From Eimeria necatrix (Eukaryota > Apicomplexa > Conoidasida > Eucoccidiorida > Eimeriidae): a stretch of DNA of 64,000 nt. Where the stretch lies: contig NW_013651892.1 in NCBI RefSeq assembly GCF_000499385.1, positions 167,000-230,999 of the forward strand, in the 5' to 3' direction. Under the pieces are notes generated by a model. It was not told where the DNA came from, made no database searches, and saw nothing but the letters and a program-made list of their open reading frames with translations. The position numbers and the translations under genes were made by a program. This document shows, piece after piece, positions 54,160-64,000 of this stretch (its first letter is position 1; each line of letters starts with the position of its first letter).

Positions 54160-57100
54160 TTTGCTGCTGCTGCTGCTGCTAGAGTTGAAGCAGAGGCTTG
54201 TGCTCTTAGAAACGCCCAGGAGGCTCTGCAGCTGCTGCAGGGTGCAGAACCCGCTGCTGCTCTCGCAGCTGGCAGCTGCTGCAGCATGTCTTGTTGCTGC
54301 TCCAGCAACAAGACATGCTGCAGTAGCTGCAGCCGTTGCTGCAGAGAAAGTTTACTAAGCGCTGCAGACAGGACGGCCATTCTCGTTCTGCTTGCTGCTG
54401 CTGCTGCTGCTGTTGCTGCTACTGCTGCTGCTGCACAGTCCAGCGATGCCTCCTCTCTGGGACTGCGGGAACTGACTGAAGAGGCCTGCGCAGATTGTGC
54501 CATTGGAGAAGAAGTCAACCGTTGGTAAGCCGTGGGCTCGAGCCCTAAATCCTGGGCTTTTTAGTTGCTGCCTTTTCTGTTGTTGCAAAACCTAGCAGCA
54601 AACTCCCGCTTGTCGGCTGTTGCTGCTCGCGCTGGAGTAACATTCTAAGGTTTAGGGTTTGTGGCTGCAACTGAGCCTCGGGGAGTTCAGGAGCAGCCAA
54701 AAACCCTAAACCCTTTGTGGCGGTTTTTCAGACACCTTTCGCGCGTTTTAGGGTTCAAGGCAAAGGCGTCGGGGTTAGGGTTTAGCCAAGGGCCGAGGGT
54801 TTAGGATTTAGGGCTTAGGGTTTATGGTTTAGGGTTTAGGGTGTGTGGCTGCAGCTTCGTGCCTGAGTACGCAGTGAGCGGAAACCTGGCGGTGCTGCCG
54901 CTGGAGTGTCTGCACAGCTCGTTGGAATGCAAAAGTTTGGGACTTTCTTCTCGTTTGCTGCAAGCAGAAAGTATTTGTCATTTGTGGCTGGAGGCTTTTT
55001 ACCCGCTGAGTCGGCTTACTGCGGAGGCGGAGCTGCTGGGGTGTATGTACACCTCAACGATGCTGCGCAAGCTCCTCGTCGACCTCTTCATTGAGGTCCG
55101 CCCACACTCCTTTTTACGCTTGCTGCTGTTGCTGCTGCTGCTGCTTTTTGCTGCTTCATTTGGTCAAATTCGGCTGCTTCGGGCCCTCTGTTTCCCCTTC
55201 TCCTCGTTCCATTTGCTGCTGCATTTGCTGCTTCCTTTCCACTTGCTGCTATGCTGCTGCGCTACGTGCTGGCGCCCCGCGCCAGCCTACATTGTGTCTT
55301 TTCGCTTTGCGCCTTTCTTTTTCGTCCTTTTCCCTGAAACCCTCAGCAGCACCTATTCTTTTCATATGAAACCCTCAGTTGCAGCTTTTCTCATTATCTA
55401 AAACCCTCAGCAGCAGCTTTTCTTTCCATTTGAAACCCTCAGCAGCAACTTTCCTCTTCCTATCAGTGCCGCTTTAGGGCGGCTGAAGCGCTGATGCAGT
55501 GGGCAGAACGAGGGTGCCTTGTATCTGCGCTGCTGCTGCTGCTGCTGCCTGCTGCTGCTGCTGCCTGCTGCTGCTGCTGCCTGCTGCTGCTGCTGCCTGC
55601 TGCTGCTGCTACGTCCCTCCTGGCCTGTTTCTTTTTATCTTTTGCATCTTTTAATCCCATATTCCACTCAGCAGTTCCCCAGCCTCCCGTTTTGCTGCTC
55701 TTCGTCTCAGGCAAATTTCGGCTCCGTTGAAATGCGCATTCGGCGCTTCGAGCGCCTCCAGCGTTATGTGTCTTTGTGCGAGTTGGGGCTGGAGGAATTC
55801 CCCATAGACCCTGTTGGCGCTCTTGCCAGCAGCAGCAGCAGCAGCAGCAGCTGCAGCGACAGCGACGGCAGCAGCAACAGCCCGTCGCAGCAGCAGCAAC
55901 AGCAGCGGCTGCTGCCCCCCGTGGAGTCGTTGGCGTACAGCGAAATGTTTCAACTCAAGTGCTGCGTTGTATTGCATGCACTCGAGGCCTACTTCGCCTC
56001 TCAGCCCTTTTTGTCTTCTCGCTTTTTCCGGGGTTTTTGTCTTTCGGATTTTCTCTCCAAGACCAGCAGGAGAAGAGACCCGCCAAACAGCGAACGCTTC
56101 TGGAGACGGGTGCGTCTTGCTGCACCTGCTGCCGCCTGTTCTTACTGCTGCTGCTGCTGCTGCTGCTGCTTCTGTGCTCTTGAGGCTTGCTTCTGCTGCT
56201 GCTGCTGTGGCCTTGTAGCTTGCTTCTGCTGCTGCTCGTGCTGCTGCGTCTGCTGCTGATGCACCTGCTGCTCCCCATGCTGCAGGTGTTTGCTGGCTGC
56301 CGTAAGTTCAGCAGTAGCAGCTGTGCATGTAGCCTGAGCCCAGCTGCGGCCGCAGCAGGAGCTACCGGTGTTGTGGTTGCTGCTGCTGCAGCCCGTGTTG
56401 CTGCTGCGCGTGCGGTGCCGCTGGCGCTGCACCTGCTGCAGGCGTGTGGGCGTGTGCTGCAGCTGCTGCTGGCAGCAACTGCTGCCTACGTGGCGCACTG
56501 GAACAAAACCCCCCAGGCCAGAGCCGCAGGGAGGGCTTTGCTGCGCCTGCGGCCAGACGCCAAACAAAAGGGGGGCCTCCAGGCTGTGGAGCTCGAAGCA
56601 GCGGGGCCGGACGAGCAGCTAAACCCTCAGGTAGCTGCGGGGCCCCACAGGGCCCCACAGGGCCCCACAGGGCCCCACAGGGGTCGAGGGTTTAGGGTTT
56701 GCTGGTGCAGGGTCGAGGGTTTAAGGTTTGCTGTTACGGGTTTTGCTTTCCCCTGGGGGCTCTAGGGCTTTTTACTCAGCATGATGGGGGCTTGGCGGTG
56801 CCTTCCAGGGTTAGGGTTTAGGTTGTAGGCTTCAGAGTTTAGGGTCTCGGGCATAGGGTTTAGGGTTCAGGGTTTAGGGCTTCAGGTTTAGGGCACATGG
56901 CTTAGAATTTGCGTTCGGGCTTAGCGCTTCGGGTCCCTGGTTTAGGATTTAGGGTTTAGGGTGTAATGTTTAGGGTTTAGGGTTTAGGATTTAGGGTTTG
57001 TGGTGTGGTTGCAGGAGCACGAGGCGCTGGCTGCAGTGGAGGAGACGCTGCAGCTGTTTCGCAGCGCCTTTGTGGGGGGCACTGGCTGCCCGCAGCTTTC

Positions 57101-57906
57101 GCTGTCTTTCATGGTGCAGCTGCAGCGCAAGGGTTCGGCGATGGACATCTTTACATTTGAGTTGGACCTTCTCGCGCTGCAGCCCCCCCCGCCGCTCACC
57201 GAGCCCTTCGAGACCCACAGGCTGCAGCAGCAGCAGCAGCCGCAGCAGCAGCAGCAGCTGCAGTGGCAGCAAGAGATACAGCTCAGGAGGCCCCAGGTCG
57301 AAAAGGCCGGCATATCTGTGTTTTACCCTGCAGGTGACCCGCAGATGAAATCTGCCTACTTTTGGGTCTTTTGTCTTTTTTGAAACTTCTATTTATCCGT
57401 TTTTTTCTCTCTTTTTCGCCATTTAAATCAATTTAATTGCCTTTGCTGCTGCGGCTGCTGCATGCAGATCTCGCGGGCCTCGGGGGCTTCAACTTGTGGC
57501 AAGCCCAGGAAACCGGCAGCAGCCAACGCGGCGAAGTCACGCTGCGCCTGTCTGCAGAGGGCCCTGGGGGCCCCCCGGCTTCTTCCTGGGAAAGCCTTTT
57601 AGTGCGTCAGCTGTGGCCGGCCCTCAGGCGCCCGCCCTCCGCCGCCGCAGCCAGCAGCAGCAGCAGCAGCAGCAGCGGCAGCTTGCTGTTTGGGGGCCAG
57701 TTTAGCAGCGAAATGCTGCCCCTCAGCACCCACGTGAGGGAAAAGCTGCAGATTTACCAGGGCCTCCATGACCCCGTAGATGTGGTGGGCCGAGATGGAA
57801 ACTTCATTTTAGGGTTTGGCTACGTGGGGGATATTCCCGCGCCTCTGAACGCGGGCCGTGGCCCTTTGTGGCAGGCCATCAAGGAGGCGCAGAGGCGCCA
57901 CTGCAT

Positions 57907-57939
<33 letters not shown>

Positions 57940-60900
57940 CCCGGAGGAAGACCCGAACGAACAAAACGCCGACTCCTTCGCCGCCGTCTGCGTCGACAAC
58001 GAAAGGAGTATGCTGCCGCCCGGCGTTGGAGCACGCGAGCTGCTGACAGCGGCTGAGAGTGTTTAGGGTTTAGGGTTTAGGGTTTGTGGGTTGGGGTTTG
58101 CGTGCAGCGCCGCCCTCTGTCCCTGTGGCGACTGTGGGCGGCCTCCCCGCCTGGGCCCGGCTGCTGCAGCAGCGGGATTACCTGCTGCGGCTTCGCGCAG
58201 CTAGTGGGTCGGATGTTTGGCTGAAAAGCGTTGGAGTGTACATACACTCGGTGGCTCCTGCTGCAGTGCCTGCTTCTCTAGTTGCGGAGCTGCTGCCGAT
58301 GGCTGCGGACGCCTTCGGACTCAACGGCTGCCTCCCTTCGCCGAACGGCAGCAGCAGCAGCAGCAGCTGCTGCTGCCGCGTGCTGGGCGGGGGCCTGCTG
58401 CAGTACACGGGCGCGGAGGTATCAGTGCCTGCTGCTCCGGTGCAGCAGCAGCTGCTCTCGCTGCAGCACCCCTCTGCGTACTTGTGCCTGTCTGCGGGCT
58501 TCGAGAAATACTGGCTGCCGGCGCTGCAGCTGCAAGTTGTTGATGATGATTTAATTCGAGGCAGCAACATTCAACTCAAAGAGGGCGCGCTGCCCCTCAG
58601 ATTCGCTCTAGACGCCAGGGCCGAACGCGGCAGGCAAGCCAACCGACGCCCTCGCGCTAAACCCTAAACCCTAAACCCCAAACTCCAAACACTAAAGTCT
58701 GGACCAGAGGCCTGAAACTCGAAACCCTAGACCCTTAACTCTGGACCCTACACCCTTAACGCCTAATCCTGTACCCCAACCCCAAACCCTAAACCCTAAA
58801 CTCTTGCGTGGGGATGGGAGGCGCACGCTGCCGCATGGATGCCGAGTTTAGCAGAGAAGCCCAGCAGCTCCTTAAGTGCAGCAGACCCTTTGGGTTTTCC
58901 TTTGTTAAGAACAGCCGCAGCAATAACAGCAGCTTTCGAGACTAAGTGAGGAAAAACAGCAGCTTTTTCGACGAAGTCTTTAATGGCAAACCCTAAAGCT
59001 GAGGGTTTGTGGGGTCGCGTGTTGTGGGCAGGAAGAAAGTGGCGATGAAGGGAGACAGGATGCTGCACGGGTCCAACAGCAGCAAGGTCCTCATGAAGGC
59101 AGCAGCAGCAGCAGCAGCAGCGACGGACGCTCCTGCAGCAGCAGCAGCAGCGGCCGCCGCCGCTGCGCAAGCAGCAGCCACAGCAGATGGCCCCGAACCT
59201 GCAGCTGCGAGAGCAGCAACCGGGGGAATGACGGCAGGCGAACGCATCACCGTAAGCCCTCAGCCCTGCATCCTAAAGCCTTTTTCTGTTTTCCTCTAGT
59301 CTAGGGTTTGTGAGTAGTGCCCTAAGGGGCTAGGGTTTGGGCCTGCCAGCTGCTGCGATGCAGCCTGTTGGGGGACTTGGGCCAGCTAGCGCTTAGGTGT
59401 TTGTCTTTCATTTGTTGCTTTTGCTTGTTTGCCCGCATGCATTAGGGGATTACATAGACATGACTAAGTGTATTAGGCGTGCATGCATGCACTCCCTAGT
59501 AGGGACTGAATAGATATATCTTTATATTTGTATTGGGGGCGGAGCACTTGTATGTAGAGACGCCTTAGGGGCAAATTTTCCATTCGTTTGCCTATCAACT
59601 TTGCCAAATCTGCATGCATTTGTCCTTCAAAGGTGCCAAATCTGCATGCATTTGTGCATCAAGAGTGCCGAGTGCCAAGTCTGCATACATTGACGTATCA
59701 AATGTACCACATCTGCATGCATTAGCGCATGAAATGTGCCAAGTCTGCATACACTGGCGCATCAGATGTCCCAAATCTGCATGCATTTGTGCACCAAATA
59801 TGCCAAACTTGCCCATAGAGAGTGCCAAATGTGCATGCATTAGTGGCTCAAATGTGCCGAATCCGCATGTATTTCCCCATAGAGAGTGCCAAATGTGCAT
59901 GCATTAGTGCATGCAGTTTACGCATGCAGTGGCTGAGGAGGCTGCGGGATGCGGGGTTGGGCTGTGGGGCAGTTCGCAGGGTCTTTGAGCAGCAGCGACA
60001 GAGCGCTGTTTGAAAGCCTCAAGCGCTGCGTGCTGCAGCGGCACCCTTCGCTGCTGTCGCTGGACAACAGGTCTTTGGTGGCGAAAGTCAACAGCAAAAC
60101 GAAATTGCCCATTCTCTGGATGCGCGCAGACCCTCACCAGACCTGGCCCGCCAGGTAGCCTCCCCAAACCCTAAACCCTAAACCCTAAACCCTAGGCCGT
60201 GAAGCTTGGGGTAGCCGCGGGCTGTGCCCTGCCGACACCGTGGCGAGCTACAGCGGGCGCCAGGCGCTGCCTGCGCTGCCCGCTGGAGCCGGCTGGGGTT
60301 TTGGGGCCCAGGTTTAGGGTTTAGGGTTTAGGGTTTAGGGTTTAGGGTTTAGGGTTTAGGGTTTGTGGTGCGCATCGCTAGGATCCGGCGCTGCCAGAGC
60401 GGGTCCATGTGGGAGCAGCAGCTGCTGTCGGAAACCTCCGTGGCCAGCCAACTCGAAGCGGCAGCGGCTCTTGGCTCTCTTCTCCCCGCACAAACTCAAG
60501 GGGGCCTTTTGGGGGATGACCCTGTAAAGGCGCATGCAGTCCAGGCCCTCAGCAAGGTCTTGGCGTCCCACAGGTGGCACCCCTTCTTCAGGTAAACCCT
60601 AGCTTCACTTCCAAACGCTAAACCCTCCGCGCCCGCACGCACTTCGTTCACGGTCCAGGGTTTAGGGTTTAGGGTTTAGGGCAAGAAAGTATGCCGAGCT
60701 GAAGCGTTCGCTGACGCGAGAGCGGCGGTGGGCACGTCGAGGAAGAGAAGGTAGGGTTTAAGGGTAAAAATAACGCTGAGGGTTTAGGGTTTAGGGTTTA
60801 GGGTTTTCGCCTGCAGAATACGGGCAGCTTTTGCGTTGAGTCGCCTGCACAACACCGGGGGAGAAGAAAGTGCAGCAGCTTGGAAGGCTCTTGCGAATTA

Positions 60901-61153
60901 TATTTCATCTTTTCATAGCGACGCTGTTTTAGAGGTTAGCGGCTCTTGCTGCCCCCAGCCTGAAGGGCAGCCGCTGTCTAATGCGGCACCAGCAGCAGAG
61001 CAGCGCTTAGGGTTTGGGCTTTAGGGTCTAGGGTTTAGGGTTTAGGGTTTAGGTGTGGGTCTGCAGGCGGAAGCCAACGAAGGCGTGTCCCCTCCTGAGG
61101 CGGCAGAGGGCGGTTCCAGTGGGGACTGGGGCGGCTCGCCAGCACCAGCATCA

Positions 61154-61191
<38 letters not shown>

Positions 61192-61488
61192 GAATGTGCC
61201 CAGCGCGCCCGCTGAAGGCCGCGGGGGCCCCGCGGAGTCCCTGCGGCTCTCCGACTATGCATGTACTAGCCCTGAGAGCAGGTTTTTGCGTCTCTTCTAT
61301 GGGGCTGTTTCGCTCATTAGAGACCCCAAGGGCCTGTAAGGATAAAAGGGTTACTTTGCTGCTGCTGCTGCTGCTGCCGGTGCCGTTGGTGCTGCTGAGC
61401 TTGTTGGCCTGTATGCTAGAGCTGGCGCTGCTTCTACGGCGTTTGCTTGGGAGCCGCGGGGCTGCTTTGGGGCGCAATTTCAGCTGCC

Positions 61489-61521
<33 letters not shown>

Positions 61522-64000
61522 TGCAGGTCGACGCCTGCTGCGATCGACATGCTGCTGCAGCCGCTGCAGCAAATGGAAGCCACGGGAGCTGCAGACAGCG
61601 CGACGCTGCTGTCCTTGGGCGCCTCTGTGTTAGACTGTCTAGGCAACTTGAGGTGGCCATACACCCCACTGCCCAGCCTTGCAGAGGCTTACCACCCTTA
61701 CTTTGCTGCTGCTAAGGTAACCTGTAGCACGTAGCAGCCGCTGCAGCACTAGCAGCAGCTGCTGCTCTTGTTACTGCTGCATGCCCCGCACGCTAGCAGC
61801 AGCGAGAGTTCCGCAGAGCAGCTGCAGCAGCAGCAGCTGCAACAGCAGCAGCAGGTGCTGGGTGTTCGTGTGAGCCATAGGCTGGGTTTCGGCTGGCCTC
61901 GTCTGCTGCTGATCGGGGAGCCAAGGGGGGCCCCTTGGGGAGTTCGTTTGGGCATTGCGCTGTTGCAGTGGGGCCCCCTTGCGGCTGCACATGTGAGCTG
62001 ATGCTGCGGGACTTGGCTGCGGGCGCAGCAGCAGCAGCAACAGCAGCGGCAGCGGCAGCAAAAGAAGAAGCAGCAGCAGAGGCTGCTGCCAAGTGGGAAG
62101 CCTTTGTCTTTGAAAACTGCCGCGGAATCGAAAATGCCTGGACTGAGGCCTGGAGGCTCTTCAGACTCGACGCAGTCAAGGCTCTCGCCTCACCTAGAAA
62201 AGTGGGCCCTGGGGGTTTTAGCTTTGCTGCTAATCCACGGCAGAGGCACCTTGCTGTTGCTGCTGCTGCTGCTGCTGTGCTACTCTTACTGCCGCTGCTG
62301 GTGCTGCTGCAGCGCTGCAGAGTCGCTGTCAGTGCAGCTTTTTCTGTTGCAGCTGCTGCTGCGTCGCTGTCAGCGGTGCTGTTGCTGCTGCTGCTGCTGC
62401 TGCAGGAGATGACATGCGGGTTTTTGCGCGCGGTGAGCCGCAACCCGCTGCTGCGGGATTTGGCTCGCCGTCGGTTCCTTGGGGGCCCCTTGGGGGTCCC
62501 CCCGGGTGTTCCCGGGGCTCTCAGCAGCAGCTTGCAGGGGGAGGGGCCCCCCTCTCTGAACTCTGTGGCGCGCGTTGTGCAGCTTTTTGCTGTTGGGCCG
62601 CACCTGCCGCAAGAATTCGGAGTGCCTTTTGATTTGCTGCACTTTGTGGCGAGCCCCAGCCACCGCAGCTTGCTGGAAGCAGCAGCCCCAGCAGCAGCAG
62701 AGGCGCTGCTGGCTTACGACTACCCCCTTGTAAGGCGAAACCCCTGCTGCTAATAGCTGCCTTTCCAGCTGCTGCAGCAGCTGCTGCTGCTGCTGCTGCT
62801 GCTGCAGCAGCAGAAAAGAGAGTGCAGAAGCTTTATTTTGGAGGATCAGAAAGGGGTTGTGGGGTTTGCAGGTGAGGAGAGAAGCCCTACGGGCGCTGCT
62901 ACAGGTCTGCTGCGAGGGGGCCGTGCGGGTTTATAGGGTGCCCGCGCCCCACTCAACAGCAGCAGCAGCAGCAGAACGCTGCAGCGGCACGCAGCAGCTG
63001 CAGCAACGTTGGTGTCTCATCTCAAAGTTCGTGGAGGCGGAAGAGCAGGTCTTGAGGTCACAAGTGGGAAATCACACGCCGCTTAAGCCGAAACCCTAAA
63101 TCCTAAACCCTTGTTTGGTGTCTCTAGGTCCAGCTTTCATCTTGAACTGTTGATGCATGCAGCTTCTGTTCTGGTAGGATAGCCGAGGGTTTAGGGTTTA
63201 GGATTTGGGGTTTAGCGTTGAGTTGACAGTGCTGCGGTTTGCGCGCTTTAGGTGGGGTTGGGTCTGTACACTGCGTTGCAAGTGGCCATCTGCCTAGACA
63301 CCCCAGAGAACGACCCGCAGGGCTGCGTCTGGAGCAGCTTGCTGCTGCTGCTGCAGGAGCTGCGAGCTTCTAATCCTTTGCTGTTTCTGCCCTTCTCGGC
63401 CCATGCGCCTGGGCTATTGCTTCCAGAGGCAGCAGATGCCCCGCAGCAGCAGCAGCAGCAGCAGCAGCCGCAAGAGGTGCTGAAGCAGCTGGACGAAGTG
63501 GAGGCGCCGCACGTTTGTTGCCTTCTAGGGTGTCTTGGGTCTCACTGCGACGTCAGCTTGCCGAGCGCCGCAGCAGCAGGAACAGCAGCAGCAGCAGCAG
63601 CACGCCAGAACCACCTGGTGGCTGTAGGCTGTTTTGTGGCTCAGGCCGCGTCGACGCTGCTGCACTTGCACATGCAGCAGCATCTGGAGAAGCACCAGCT
63701 GACAGCAGGCGCGTTTATGGGCCTGCAGCACCTTTCCGAGGTGCGTAACTTTTTGTTTGGAATTGGGACTCCCCCCTGCTGGCTGCCGCTGCAGCGAGAG
63801 CTTGCTGCCTCCCTGTGCAGCAGCAGGAACCCTGCAGCTGCAGCAGCTGCGGCAGCAGCCCGTGCAGGTTCGCTGGATCCGGGTGTGGCAGCAGGCGCTG
63901 CTGCTTTTGCTGCATGCACGTCTATGCCGTGTGGCTTTGACCTTCCCGGGGCCATCCCTCGGCCCCCCCCCGTGTCCGTCCCACCCCCCGCTCCCCCCCC
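50280..64000 (+). CDS. TAF2: TFIID subunit TAF2, more than 20 exons, 3' end possibly outside window
   Basis: TAF2 is an M1-aminopeptidase-like TFIID subunit that contacts core-promoter DNA. Firm exons: 50280-50525, 50886-51020, 51376-51477, 51638-about 53300, about 53933-53998, 54855-55095, 55711-56109, about 56350-56630, 57015-57333, 57468-58007, 58108-about 58630, about 59034-59249, about 59960-60154, 60382-60591, 60817-60934, 61067-61335, 61527-61716, 61998-62201, 62406-62729, 62872-63048, 63252-63740; phases mostly agree. Landmarks: DASVDFATRSVLGFTSLSLE; CPPWFPTLPC then WKTVVDVPEGCCAVMPGVL; FVPEYAVSGNLAVLPLECLH; ANFGSVEMRIRRFERLQRYV; GCPQLSLSFMVQLQRKGSAM; LPILWMRADPHQTW joined at TAF2 spacing to SMWEQQLLSETSVASQLEAA; then RIRAAFALSRLHN. 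The HEXXH zinc site of true aminopeptidases is absent, as in TAF2. Homopolymers (Ala, Gln, Ser) inflate the protein, chiefly in exon 4. The model is least sure at 53300-54855 and 56110-56400. Confidence 0.85.
51021..51375 (+). repeat. telomere-like repeats in TAF2 intron 2
   Basis: C-rich heptamers (AAACCCT) directly follow the donor at 51030-51060. G-rich heptamers (TTTAGGG) lie at about 51165-51205, and C-rich ones again at 51310-51350. The copies can pair within the transcript. Confidence 0.9.
52060..52450 (+). repeat. Ala/Pro-coding imperfect tandem repeats in TAF2 exon 4
   Basis: CTCCTGCTGCGGAAGCTCCCGCTGCTG-type units recur, reading as APAAEAPAAAP in the TAF2 frame. They separate the WFP...MPGVL block from the following conserved block by several hundred residues. 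Confidence 0.85.
53440..53875 (+). repeat. telomere-like repeats in a TAF2 intron
   Basis: Degenerate TTTAGGG and TTTGGGG copies lie at 53445-53540 and 53755-53870, and AAACCCT copies at 53650-53695. Confidence 0.85.
54272..54330 (+). repeat. 28-bp near-perfect hairpin with 3-nt loop in a TAF2 intron
   Basis: CTGCAGCATGTCTTGTTGCT (54279-54298) plus G54299 is followed by the loop CTC and the exact reverse complement at 54303-54323. Six more pairs and one G-U pair extend the stem outward to 54272 and 54330. The core CATGTCTTGTTG is not CAG repeat, so the symmetry is not a by-product of simple sequence. Confidence 0.9.
54640..54845 (+). repeat. telomere-like repeats upstream of a TAF2 exon
   Basis: G-rich TTTAGGG-type copies crowd the last 80 bp before the exon at 54855. 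A short AAACCCT pair lies at about 54700. Confidence 0.85.
56640..56682 (+). repeat. 11-bp tandem repeat GGGGCCCCACA in a TAF2 intron
   Basis: Four exact copies of GGGCCCCACAG follow one another just inside the intron that starts at 56631. Confidence 0.95.
56683..57014 (+). repeat. long degenerate TTTAGGG array in a TAF2 intron
   Basis: About 20 degenerate copies, all G-rich on the coding strand, fill the 3' part of the intron and end at TTTAGGGTTTGTGGTGTGGT just before the GCAG acceptor of the exon at 57015. Confidence 0.9.
58660..58805 (+). repeat. AAACCCT-rich 5' part of a TAF2 intron
   Basis: C-rich heptamers lie directly after the exon ending near 58630 and again at 58780-58800. No standard GT donor is obvious there; a GC donor (GCGGCAG|GCAAGC) is possible. 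Confidence 0.8.
59590..59930. repeat. tandem repeats of about 40 bp around CTGCATGCATT
   Basis: About eight imperfect copies of a unit like GTGCCAAATCTGCATGCATTAGCGCATCAA follow one another inside a TAF2 intron. Both strands translate as a repeated peptide (MHADLA-like), which is not evidence of a gene. Confidence 0.85.
60155..60381 (+). repeat. TAF2 intron with complementary telomere-like ends
   Basis: Four AAACCCT units begin about 10 bp after the donor (60165-60198). Eight TTTAGGG units end about 20 bp before the acceptor (60310-60365). The two ends are perfectly complementary over at least 28 bp. Confidence 0.93.
60592..60816 (+). repeat. TAF2 intron whose donor overlaps an AAACCCT unit
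   Basis: The 5' splice site reads G|GTAAACCCTAG, so the heptamer contains the intron's first bases. TTTAGGG arrays lie at 60658-60682 and 60780-60808, just before the CTGCAG acceptor. Confidence 0.9.
61016..61060 (+). repeat. TTTAGGG array before a TAF2 acceptor
   Basis: Five G-rich heptamers end about 10 bp before the acceptor of the exon at 61067. Confidence 0.9.
63955..64000. other. C-rich low-quality end
   Basis: The last 45 bases are runs of C with few other bases (GGCCCCCCCCCGTGTCC and similar). This looks like a sequence-end or assembly artefact more than biology; TAF2 coding cannot be followed through it. Confidence 0.6.

Noticed and set aside
59595..59907. ORFs of repeated MHADLA-like and CPKSACICA-like peptide
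   Set aside because: Both strands are open through a tandem repeat in a TAF2 intron; no family or start context.
51000..61060. A subtelomere or chromosome end
   Set aside because: The TTTAGGG copies are short, in both orientations, and lie within introns of a conserved gene; no terminal array is present.

Overview
The window looks like nuclear DNA of a coccidian apicomplexan, most likely Eimeria. Four things point there: long CAG/CTG runs that read as poly-Gln, poly-Ala or poly-Ser inside otherwise conserved proteins; many copies of the telomere-like heptamer TTTAGGG/AAACCCT inside introns; short GT-AG introns; and an 18S rRNA 3' fragment with the coccidian form of that region. Repeat-poor stretches (about 1-18 kb and 33-47 kb) alternate with repeat-rich ones (about 18-30 kb and 49-64 kb), as described for Eimeria chromosomes. 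Six-frame ORF calling is unreliable here, because CAG runs contain no stop codon in any frame. I therefore rebuilt genes from family motifs and from splice phases that agree across consecutive exons.

Layout. 1-653 (+) is probably the C-terminal part of a VPS13-like protein. 2438-3752 (-) is a five-exon IST1-like ESCRT-III regulator. 4388-8962 is a degenerate mobile-element island bracketed by two identical tRNA-Thr(AGU) genes whose 3' ends face inward. It holds two halves of a non-LTR retrotransposon of the restriction-like-endonuclease class, an inverted 5'-truncated second copy, an 18S rRNA 3' fragment fused directly to that copy, and an array of doubly palindromic repeats of about 38 bp that starts at the element's 3' end. 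10125-16279 (-) is a ten-exon RAP-domain protein, by family a likely mitochondrial RNA-binding factor. 18116-20758 (-) and 24556-27450 (+) are large homopolymer-rich hypothetical proteins flanking a biotin-protein ligase at 21409-23187 (+).

30003-33251 (-) and 37901-42280 (+) are two divergently transcribed paralogues of a large two-membrane-segment protein that I cannot assign to a known family. 47059-47995 (+) is a three-exon gene for a small protein of 105 residues. From 50280 to the right edge runs one very large gene with more than 20 exons, TFIID subunit TAF2, swollen by homopolymer insertions and interrupted by introns carrying telomere-like repeats.

Most genes are housekeeping functions (membrane traffic, organelle RNA, biotinylation, transcription initiation) and show no operon-like logic. 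The parts most worth a second look are the tRNA-bracketed island, the divergent paralogue pair, the polarity of telomere-like repeats in the TAF2 introns, and two isolated perfect hairpins (35465-35514 and 54272-54330).
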